From positions 1-60,712 of the forward strand of contig JAFXDE010000042.1 of the NCBI GenBank assembly GCA_017516315.1: 60,712 nt of DNA, written 5' to 3'. The notes beneath the pieces were generated by a model, which made no database searches, was not told the origin of the DNA, and saw nothing but the letters and a program-made list of their open reading frames with translations. Source of the DNA: Clostridia bacterium (GTDB lineage Bacteria > Bacillota > Clostridia > Oscillospirales > Acutalibacteraceae). Positions 51,326 through 58,678 of the stretch are shown here, in pieces. Made by a program: the position numbers and the translations under genes. Within the stretch, counting starts at the first letter, position 1, and the number at the start of each line of letters is the position of its first letter.

Positions 51326-52626
51326 TGAGCTTTTTCAGCTTACCCGAATATCTGCAGTATACTGTAGTTTTCTTCTGCCTTGTCACTCTGGTTATCAATA
51401 TATACTGTGTTGTGTCCTGTGTTATTTTTGAGGCACAGAAACGAAAGCTCAATCTGAATCTTTTACTTACGGCGTTTACTTCTGTGCTGTTTTATCTGTT
51501 TACCTCGGCTAATTTTGTTTACCGTAAAAGTATAAAGGGACATAGCCTTTTGCTTGATATTTTCTCGGAATACGGATGGGCATTTATGGCCTTACTTGCC
51601 TTGCTTTCTGTCTTGTCTGTGCTTTCGTTATATCTCGTGGAAAAATGGAAAAAGGAGCATATAACTCCCGCTTCCATCAAGGAGGGTATAGACAGACTGC
51701 CTGCAGGTCTTTGCTATCATAACGAAAAGGGTGTACCAAAGCTTATCAATCACCGTATGGACGGTCTTTGCAGAAGGATTACGGGTGAGCCTCTTTTTGA
51801 CGGTAATGAGCTTTGGAGAAGGCTCACAAAGGGTGAGGTGCTTCCGGAAAACAGAGTGGAAAAATGGGGAGACAATCCGATTATCTCTCTTTCCGATGGC
51901 AGTACCGTAAGCTTTACTAAAATAGAAAGAGAAATCGGCGGCAGAAAGATGTACGAAATCCGTGCCACGGATATAACTAAGCAGTACGGACTGAATCTTG
52001 AGCTTCAGGAGTATAACAATGAGCTTCGTTCTCTCAACACCCGACTTCAGGAGTATGGCGAAAATGTCTATGACATTACCCGTGAAAGGGAAATTCTTAC
52101 TGCCAAGGTGAACATTCACGATATGCTCGGTAAGGCACTGCTTGTTACAAAGCGATTTTTCGAAAGCGGTGACGAGAGCATTACGAAAACAGAGCTTACG
52201 GATATGTGGAAGGCCACCCTCTATCTTTTCGAGGGCGGTTTTAAAGAAAACAGTGAGGACGGAAGTCTTGACGAGCTTTACGATGCGGCTAAGCTTATGG
52301 GAATCAATCTTACTGTTAAGGGAGTGATTCCTGCTGATAACAGACTGCTTCGCTTTATTATGAGCGGTGCAAGAGAAAGTCTTACCAATGCGGTGCATCA
52401 CGCAAAGGCGTCGGAGCTAGTCATTACTCTTTACCGTGAATACAGCTTCTTCGTTGTTGAATACACCAATGACGGTGAAAAGCCTGCGCATCCCATTTCG
52501 GAGGGCGGTGGTCTTTCTTCCCTCAGACAGAGCGTGGAAAGCGAAGGCGGTATTATGGAAACAGAAATATTCCCGCGGTTTGTTCTGCGGCTGAAAATAC
52601 CCTCAAAGGAGGTCTCTTATGTATAA
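51322..52626 (+). CDS. NarX/DesK-type sensor histidine kinase
   Basis: A 434-residue kinase with three membrane segments (about 12-36, 45-65 and 84-106), a PAS-like region, a coiled coil (LELQEYNNELRSLNTRLQEYGENVYDITRERE), the H-box KVNIHDMLGKALLVTKRF (H266) and an HATPase domain with N-box RESLTNAVHHAKA (N356) and a short G-box SEGGGLSSLRQSV. It overlaps the upstream sensor by 4 nt and the response regulator by 8 nt, so the three are translated together. It presumably phosphorylates the NarL-type regulator; the signal is unknown. Confidence 0.88.
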   Translation: MMSFFSLPEYLQYTVVFFCLVTLVINIYCVVSCVIFEAQKRKLNLNLLLTAFTSVLFYLFTSANFVYRKSIKGHSLLLDIFSEYGWAFMALLALLSVLSVLSLYLVEKWKKEHITPASIKEGIDRLPAGLCYHNEKGVPKLINHRMDGLCRRITGEPLFDGNELWRRLTKGEVLPENRVEKWGDNPIISLSDGSTVSFTKIEREIGGRKMYEIRATDITKQYGLNLELQEYNNELRSLNTRLQEYGENVYDITREREILTAKVNIHDMLGKALLVTKRFFESGDESITKTELTDMWKATLYLFEGGFKENSEDGSLDELYDAAKLMGINLTVKGVIPADNRLLRFIMSGARESLTNAVHHAKASELVITLYREYSFFVVEYTNDGEKPAHPISEGGGLSSLRQSVESEGGIMETEIFPRFVLRLKIPSKEVSYV

Positions 52627-53248
52627 TGTAATGGTTGTTGAGGATCAGGCGATGCCCCGACAGCTTTTTGAAGCGTTTATAGCTTTGAGCGACAGATATA
52701 CTCTCGTTCACTCGATTAAAAATGCAGATATGGCCGACATTTACTGCGAAAAATCAGATATTGACCTTATTCTTATGGATGTCTGCACGGAGCTTAATTC
52801 AAGCGGACTTGATGCGGCAGAAAGAATCAAGGCAAAGCACCCCCAAATAAAGATTATCATAGTTACCTCTATGCCTGAGGTATCCTATCTTGAAAGGGCA
52901 AGAAAAATCGGTGTGGACTCCTTCTGGTACAAGGAAGTGAGCGAGGAGCCGATTTTAGAGCTGATGGACAGAACCATGGCAGGGGAGAGAATCTATCCCG
53001 ACAAAACACCGTCAGTCTCCTTCGGTTATATCAGGAGCACCGACCTTTCAGAGCGTGAAATCGCCATACTGCGTGAGGTTATCGGCGGAGACACTAACGC
53101 GCAGATAGCCGAAAAGCTTAATATGTCGCCCTACACCGTAAGAGACTATGTAAAGTCCATTATGGAAAAGACAGGCTTTCGTACAAGGACTGAGCTTGCC
53201 GTTAAGGCAAGAGAAACGGGGATCATCATTCCCGAAAGAAAAAACTGA
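52619..53248 (+). CDS. NarL/LuxR-family response regulator
   Basis: A 209-residue regulator. The receiver has the E8/D9 acidic pair, phospho-acceptor D54 (LILMDVCTE), the threonine in IIIVTSM and lysine in SFWYKEV. The C-terminus is a LuxR helix-turn-helix (LSEREIAILREVIGGDTNAQIAEKLNMSPYTVRDYVKSIMEKTGFRTRTELAVKARE). GGAGG lies before the ATG. A terminator follows, and then the first of three copies of a conserved promoter block with an 18-bp palindrome, the likely target of this regulator. Confidence 0.93.
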   Translation: MYNVMVVEDQAMPRQLFEAFIALSDRYTLVHSIKNADMADIYCEKSDIDLILMDVCTELNSSGLDAAERIKAKHPQIKIIIVTSMPEVSYLERARKIGVDSFWYKEVSEEPILELMDRTMAGERIYPDKTPSVSFGYIRSTDLSEREIAILREVIGGDTNAQIAEKLNMSPYTVRDYVKSIMEKTGFRTRTELAVKARETGIIIPERKN

Positions 53249-53263
53249 ACAGATAAAGATGTT

Positions 53264-53300
53264 AAAGCATCCTCGAAAGAATATCTTCGGGGGTGCTTTT
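53264..53300 (+). terminator. Terminator of the sensor/regulator operon
   Basis: AAAGCATCC and GGGGTGCTTT pair, enclosing a CGAAAGA/TCTTCG inner stem, then TT. The conserved promoter block begins in its 3' arm. Confidence 0.8.
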
Positions 53301-53389
53301 GTGCAATGTATCTAAAAACTGAGACTTCATTTTTTACGAAAAAACCCTACATTTGTAGGGTGACTTTATATGTTGCGTTTTTATATAAT
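53297..53389 (+). promoter_or_regulatory. Conserved operator/promoter block, copy 1 (LRR protein)
   Basis: A block from TTTTGTGCAATGTAT to GGGTGACTTT holds TTTTTTACGAAAAAACCC and the palindrome ACCCTACA-TT-TGTAGGGT (53344-53361). The -10 TATAAT (53384-53389) begins after exactly 22 nt, with a TGACTT in place of a good -35. Two further copies exist at 56420 and 58012. Confidence 0.85.
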
Positions 53390-53433
53390 TTATATGTAAA
53401 ATTATATTTATTTTTAAAAGGAGGAAAATAAAA

Positions 53434-56391
53434 ATGAACACAAGTAAGAAAATTATCAGCATTATGATTGCTGTGCTGATGCTGACTGTATGCATCGCTT
53501 TTACTGCGAGTGCGGCAGATGAGGTTATCACCGAAGCATCGGCAACAATCACGGAACCTGCACCGGGTGAATATCTTGATATGAATCCCGTTTCGGGCGA
53601 TGAAAGCAAATATACCGTAGAGGTAAAGAGTTGCTATGCACCTTATGACAGTACCTATGACGAAAGCAAGCCCTTTAACTACAACACAGAATACAGAGTA
53701 CGGATTCTGTTTACTCCGAAAACGGGCTACACCTTTGACAGCAGTACGGTTTATAAGGTTAACGACCAGACAAACACAGGTAACACCGGTTATGACGGAA
53801 GATTGAGGGAGGCAAAGTTCAGGACACCCTATCCGTCAACTCCCGAAGGCTTTGAGTACCGGATAGAAAATAACGGCATTGTCTTAATTATGGGTTACCA
53901 CGGTACAGAGAAGAATGTTGTAATTCCTGCTGAAATCGAAGGAAAAAGAGTAATTGAGATATATTATGAAGCTTTTTACGGTGTTGATGTTAAAAGCATT
54001 CATATTCCCGCCAGCGTAATGTGGGTTGAAGACGCTTTTATGGGTTGTACTACTCTGGAAAGCATTACTGTTGATGAAAACAGCACAGCCTTCACTTCAG
54101 AGAACGGAGTTCTTTTCTCAAAGGATAAAGCTATACTTGTTGCTTATCCTGCAGCTAAAAAGGATTTAACATATACGGTACCCGATACCGTTAAAAGCTT
54201 ATGGACTACAGCCTTTGCATTTAACACCAACATCAAAGAGGTGATTATTCCTGAGGGCGTAGAGGAAATATCTTACGATGTGTTTTGGGGCTGCAGCTCT
54301 CTTGAAAAGCTTGAAATTCCCGATTCTGTAACCAGTATACGTAGCGATGCTTTAGACGGAACTGCTTATTATAATAATGCCGACAACTGGGAAAACGGTA
54401 TCTTATACTGTGGTAATCATCTTATCAAAGCAAAGGAAACCGTATCAGGCAATTATTCCATAAGACCGGGCACAAAGACTGTTGCATGGCGCGCCTTCAA
54501 AGGCTGTGACAACCTTACGGGTATTGTAATTCCCGACGGAGTAGTATATATCGGCTTCCGCGCTTTCGATGGTTGCAAATCTCTTAAAAGCGTTACTGTT
54601 CCCGGAAGTGTGAAAATTATTGACGAATCTGCTTTTCAGAATTGTACTGAACTTGAAGCTGTTACTATAGGCAGCGGTGTGGAGTCTATTGAATACTGTG
54701 CCTTTTATAAATGTGAATCTCTTAAAACAGTAAATCTCGGCAAGGGTTTAAAGAAGCTTGGATATGAATCCTTCGGCTATTGCGAAAATCTTGAAAGTAT
54801 TGTCATTCCCGACGGTGTGGAAACCATCGGTCATTTTGCTTTCAGTGGCTGTACGAAGCTCGCTTCAGTTACCCTTCCTGATTCTGTAGAAATCATAAGA
54901 AGCGATGTATTTGAAAATACAGCATATTATAATGATGCAAGCAACTGGGTTGACGGTGCATTATACATCAATAATCATCTTATTAAAGCTGATGTTGCGG
55001 GTGATTACACCGTAAAGGAAGGCACGAAAACAATTGCCAGTGAGGCTTTTTACGGTAACAGTGATCTTAATTCCGTCACCCTTCCTGACAGTCTGATAGG
55101 TATAGGTGGCGGTGCTTTCGCCGGAACAAATATTTCTGATATTTCTATCCCTTCAGGTGTAGAGTACCTCGGCTGGAATATAGTTTCCGGTACTCCCTAT
55201 GCAAATAATCCTTCAAACTGGGAAAACGGACTTATGTATATTGATAACTGCCTTATTGAAATAGACAGTGCTTATACGGGAGCATGCAGAATCAAGGACG
55301 GAACCCGTCTTATAGCAGAAGCTATGTTCTATGAGAATGAGGGTGTTACAAGTGTTGTGATTCCCGAGGATATAACTGAAATATCCGATGAATTGTTTAT
55401 GTATTCCGCAGTAAAGAGCATTACTATTCCCGCCAGCGTGAAGTCTATAGGGAATGATGCTTTTTACGGTAGTTTACTTGAAACCGTTAACTATATCGGT
55501 GCTGAAAACAGCTGGAAAAAAATTGATTTTGGCAGATATATTGCTGAATTGCACTTTGCAAAGGTTAATTTCCTTTGTCCTCATAAGAACACATCAACTC
55601 TTAAGGCAGTAGCCTCCACCTGCACAAAGACAGGTCTTACTGAGGGTAAGAAGTGTGTTGACTGCGGTGTTACTACCGTTGCACAAAAGACGGTTGCTAA
55701 GAAGGATCACACCCTCACCACCCTTAAAGCTGTAGCCGCCACCTACAAGGCAGACGGCAAAACCGAGGGTAAGAAATGTACAGTCTGCGGTACAGTAACC
55801 GTAGCACAGAAAAAGGTAGCAAGAAAGACTCTCAAGAAGGTATCAGGCCTCAAGACAAAGGCTGTCAAATTAGCCTCAGGCACAAAGACCACTCTCACTC
55901 TTTCATGGTCAAAGGTAACAGGTGCAGAAAAGTATGAAATTCAGCAGTATGTAAATAAAAAGTGGAAGACAATCAAAACTACCTCAAAGACCTCTTACAC
56001 CGTAACCAAGCTTAAGGCAAACAAGTCCTATAAGTTCAGAGTAAGAGCCGTCGCAGGTAAGTATTACGGCAAATATTCCTCCACCTACACTGCAAAGACA
56101 GTACCTCTCAAGACAACTCTTACACTTAAGGCAGGTAAAAAGGCTCTTACAGCCTCCTGGAAGACCGTAGCCAATATCACAGGCTATGAGGTAACATACT
56201 CCACCTCTAAGAAATTCACTAAGAAGACAACCAAGACTGTAACGATCAAAAAGGCAAAGACCAAAAAGACTACAATCAAAAAGCTCTCAAAGGGCAAAAA
56301 GTACTATGTAAAGGTCAGAGCCTATAAGACAGTAGGTAGCAAGAAAATCTACTCTGCATGGAGCAGTGTAAAGAATGTAAAGGTTAAATAA
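53434..56391 (+). CDS. Secreted leucine-rich-repeat (LRR_5) surface protein
   Basis: A 985-residue secreted protein. The signal peptide (KIISIMIAVLMLTVCIAFTASA) is followed by about 20 LRR_5 units (VIPxxVxxIGxxAFxGCxxLxxV), some interrupted by TAYYNDASNWVDGALYINNHLIKA-type inserts. Two tandem zinc-ribbon-like modules (TLKAVASTCTKTGLTEGKKCVDCGVTTVAQKTV and its repeat) and two fibronectin III-like domains end it. No sorting motif. It is a smaller relative of the giant LRR protein at 36.4 kb; its tail is almost the same as that of the surface protein at 58.7 kb. AAAAGGAGG precedes the ATG, and a promoter block of the NarL-type is upstream. Confidence 0.92.
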   Translation: MNTSKKIISIMIAVLMLTVCIAFTASAADEVITEASATITEPAPGEYLDMNPVSGDESKYTVEVKSCYAPYDSTYDESKPFNYNTEYRVRILFTPKTGYTFDSSTVYKVNDQTNTGNTGYDGRLREAKFRTPYPSTPEGFEYRIENNGIVLIMGYHGTEKNVVIPAEIEGKRVIEIYYEAFYGVDVKSIHIPASVMWVEDAFMGCTTLESITVDENSTAFTSENGVLFSKDKAILVAYPAAKKDLTYTVPDTVKSLWTTAFAFNTNIKEVIIPEGVEEISYDVFWGCSSLEKLEIPDSVTSIRSDALDGTAYYNNADNWENGILYCGNHLIKAKETVSGNYSIRPGTKTVAWRAFKGCDNLTGIVIPDGVVYIGFRAFDGCKSLKSVTVPGSVKIIDESAFQNCTELEAVTIGSGVESIEYCAFYKCESLKTVNLGKGLKKLGYESFGYCENLESIVIPDGVETIGHFAFSGCTKLASVTLPDSVEIIRSDVFENTAYYNDASNWVDGALYINNHLIKADVAGDYTVKEGTKTIASEAFYGNSDLNSVTLPDSLIGIGGGAFAGTNISDISIPSGVEYLGWNIVSGTPYANNPSNWENGLMYIDNCLIEIDSAYTGACRIKDGTRLIAEAMFYENEGVTSVVIPEDITEISDELFMYSAVKSITIPASVKSIGNDAFYGSLLETVNYIGAENSWKKIDFGRYIAELHFAKVNFLCPHKNTSTLKAVASTCTKTGLTEGKKCVDCGVTTVAQKTVAKKDHTLTTLKAVAATYKADGKTEGKKCTVCGTVTVAQKKVARKTLKKVSGLKTKAVKLASGTKTTLTLSWSKVTGAEKYEIQQYVNKKWKTIKTTSKTSYTVTKLKANKSYKFRVRAVAGKYYGKYSSTYTAKTVPLKTTLTLKAGKKALTASWKTVANITGYEVTYSTSKKFTKKTTKTVTIKKAKTKKTTIKKLSKGKKYYVKVRAYKTVGSKKIYSAWSSVKNVKVK

Positions 56392-56397
56392 TTTCCT

Positions 56398-56424
56398 AAA
56401 GCACCTCTTTATGGGGTGCTTTTG
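56398..56424 (+). terminator. Terminator of the LRR gene
   Basis: Eight-bp stem AAAGCACC/GGTGCTTT, 9-nt loop. The next promoter block starts in its 3' arm. Confidence 0.8.
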
Positions 56425-56512
56425 TGCAATGTATATAAAAAGCAAGGCTTCATTTTTTACGAAAAAACCCTACATTTGTAGGGTGACTTTATATATATCA
56501 AAGCTTTAAAAT
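56420..56512 (+). promoter_or_regulatory. Conserved operator/promoter block, copy 2 (5'-nucleotidase-like gene)
   Basis: The same block as at 53297, with palindrome ACCCTACA-TT-TGTAGGGT at 56467-56484 and -10 TAAAAT at 56507-56512, again exactly 22 nt after the palindrome. Confidence 0.85.
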
Positions 56513-56543
56513 AATCGTGTATAGAAAAATAAGGAGAAGAACA

Positions 56544-58010
56544 ATGGATAAAAACTTAAAAAAGCTGACGATACTTCACTCAAATGATATGCACGGTGAT
56601 TTTCTTGCAGAGGAAATAGATGAAAACCTTGTCGGCGGCGTGTCCATGCTTTCGGGGTATGTCGGCAAGGTCCGTGCAGAGGAGAAAAACACAATTTACT
56701 GTATAGCCGGAGATATGTTCAGAGGCTCGGTAATTGATTCGGAGTTTCAGGGTATTTCGACTATCGAAATTATGAATATGCTTGCTCCCGATGTTGTAAC
56801 TCTCGGCAACCATGAAACAGATTACGGAATTGCGCATCTGCTTTTTATTGAAAAGTGTGCTAAGTTTCCCATTATCAATGCCAACCTGCACATTAAAACA
56901 AACGGTGCAAGGCTTTTTAAGCCTCATCACATTATTGAAATTGACGGGATGAAGATTCTTTTTATCGGTATTCTTACGCAGGAGGTTCTTTCACAGACGA
57001 AAAATGACGGAATTATCGGTACCTTTGTAGATATAGATGAGGCAACATCGGAAATAGGTAAAATCTGCAATGCGTACAACAAGATTGATATAGACTTTAC
57101 GGTGCTTCTGACTCATATCGGCTTTGAAGAGGATAAGAAGCTTGCCGCACAGCTTGACCCTGCGTGGGGTGTTGATGTGATTGTGGGCGGTCATTCCCAC
57201 ACCTTTATTGAAGAGCCTGCCGTTGTCAATGATGTTGTTATTGTTCAGGCCGGTACGGGCACCGACCAGATAGGCAGATTTGATATTGTTGTTGATACGG
57301 ATGACAACTGCATTGACAGCTATACATGGAGAACCGTTCCCATAAATAACGAGTATTGCCCCAGAGACGAGGCGCTTGAAAAAATCCTCAGGCACTATAA
57401 AGGACAGACAGATAAAAAATACGGCAGACTTATAACGAGAATGAAAAAGCAGCTTACTCATCCGAGCCGTAATCAGGAAACTGCATTGGGCGGCTTGCTT
57501 TCGGATATTATGTGCGAGAGTCTCGGTCTTGATGTTATGCTTCTAGGTTCAGGCAGTGTGCGAAGCACCGAGCTCGGTCCCATTGTGCTTTACTCGGATC
57601 TTTGCGAATGCTTCCCTTATGATGATGCTTCGTATATGCTGCAGGTTACGGGTGCCCAGTTCAAACGCATGATAAAATATATGGTGCGTGACGAGGTATG
57701 GGAGGGTGTACACAATGAGTTTTATCAGCTTTCATCCGGAATGAGAGTTGTTTATGACAGAGCTACTCACGAATTTCTGAAGTTTGATTTAAAGGGTAAG
57801 CCTGTTGAAGATGATAAGATTTACAAAATAGGACTTCAGCAGTTCCACTTCAATAATCTTGAGGACTTTTTCAATATTTCTTTTGATGAGATTTCCGAGA
57901 ATGCAAAGCCTGTGGTTGTTGCAACCTCTTGTCTCGGAATTTTTGATGAATATATGTCAAATCATCAGAATCTGGATAGGGAAATTACCGGAAGGCTTGT
58001 AATCTTATAA
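56544..58010 (+). CDS. Metallophosphatase/5'-nucleotidase-like protein without signal peptide
   Basis: A 488-residue two-domain protein of the UshA/5'-nucleotidase family. Metal ligands are in HSNDMHGD, AGDMFRGS, LGNHETDYG, LLTHIGFEED and VGGHSHT; the C-terminal substrate domain has LGGLLSDIMCESLGLDVMLLGSGSVR and FPYDDASYMLQVTGAQFKRM. Relatives release phosphate from nucleotides or similar esters. Unlike UshA it has no signal peptide, so it should act in the cytoplasm. AAGGAGA precedes ATG 56544; an upstream extension has no RBS. Its promoter block is shared with two surface or lipoprotein genes, which ties it to the same response. Confidence 0.88.
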   Translation: MDKNLKKLTILHSNDMHGDFLAEEIDENLVGGVSMLSGYVGKVRAEEKNTIYCIAGDMFRGSVIDSEFQGISTIEIMNMLAPDVVTLGNHETDYGIAHLLFIEKCAKFPIINANLHIKTNGARLFKPHHIIEIDGMKILFIGILTQEVLSQTKNDGIIGTFVDIDEATSEIGKICNAYNKIDIDFTVLLTHIGFEEDKKLAAQLDPAWGVDVIVGGHSHTFIEEPAVVNDVVIVQAGTGTDQIGRFDIVVDTDDNCIDSYTWRTVPINNEYCPRDEALEKILRHYKGQTDKKYGRLITRMKKQLTHPSRNQETALGGLLSDIMCESLGLDVMLLGSGSVRSTELGPIVLYSDLCECFPYDDASYMLQVTGAQFKRMIKYMVRDEVWEGVHNEFYQLSSGMRVVYDRATHEFLKFDLKGKPVEDDKIYKIGLQQFHFNNLEDFFNISFDEISENAKPVVVATSCLGIFDEYMSNHQNLDREITGRLVIL

Positions 58011-58011
58011 T

Positions 58012-58104
58012 TTTTGTGCAACCTATCCAAAAACAGCTGTCTCATTTTTTACGAAAAAACCCTACATTTGTAGGGTGACTTTGCTGTTTCAAAAATTATA
58101 TAAT
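58012..58104 (+). promoter_or_regulatory. Conserved operator/promoter block, copy 3 (lipoprotein and surface protein)
   Basis: TTTTGTGCAACCTATCC... with palindrome ACCCTACA-TT-TGTAGGGT at 58059-58076 and -10 TATAAT at 58099-58104, again exactly 22 nt apart. It begins 1 nt after the upstream stop codon. Confidence 0.85.
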
Positions 58105-58156
58105 TTTATCGTAGGGTAATACTATCAATTTTTTTCAGAAAAGGAGACGATTAAAA

Positions 58157-58660
58157 ATGAAAAAATTTCTCGCGGTTTTTCTTGCCGCATTGATGCTCTT
58201 TACTCTTGCAGCCTGTGGTGCAAAAGAGGAAGAAACCACGGCACCCCCCGAAACAACGGCAGAGGAAACCACAACTGCCGCACCTGCCGAGGGTGAGCCC
58301 ATAGCCACACAAAATGGCTATGCCACAATCGAAGAGGCAGGCAACTGGGAGTACAAGGGTGAATATGCACCCGGAATGCTTGAATTTGCCGACAAGACTG
58401 TTCCCGGCTCTAAGATTTACATCAGCGAAAAGCAGGGCCTTGAAGCACAGAAAAAGTCGGTTGAGTACGCCTACACCGATAAGGCCTTCGAGGAAGTGAA
58501 AATCGGTGAAAACACCTATTCCTTTATGCAGGCAAAGGACGGTCTTGCATATCTTATTGCTCCCGTTTCAGCTGAAGGCGACTTCTGCCTTTACATTCAG
58601 ATAAACGGCGGCACCCTTGAGGATGCAAAGCCCCTTATCGAAACTATCGTAATTAAATAA
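58157..58660 (+). CDS. Small lipoprotein
   Basis: A 167-residue lipoprotein. The signal peptide ends in the lipobox LAAC (C20), followed by a Thr/Glu/Pro-rich spacer (KEEETTAPPETTAEETTTAAPAE) and a domain of about 115 residues (ATIEEAGNWEYKGEYAPGMLEFADKTVPGSKIYISEKQG...) that I do not recognise. AAAGGAGACGATTAAAA precedes the ATG. The next gene follows after 18 nt with a near-identical ribosome binding site, so the two are cotranscribed. It probably sits on the outer face of the membrane. Confidence 0.85.
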   Translation: MKKFLAVFLAALMLFTLAACGAKEEETTAPPETTAEETTTAAPAEGEPIATQNGYATIEEAGNWEYKGEYAPGMLEFADKTVPGSKIYISEKQGLEAQKKSVEYAYTDKAFEEVKIGENTYSFMQAKDGLAYLIAPVSAEGDFCLYIQINGGTLEDAKPLIETIVIK

Positions 58661-58678
58661 AAAAGGAGACGATAAAAA

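Noticed and set aside
51628-52401. 257-codon minus-strand frame opposite the NarX/DesK-like kinase
   Set aside because: Antisense shadow; the plus-strand kinase has clear H-box and N-box motifs and overlapping neighbours.
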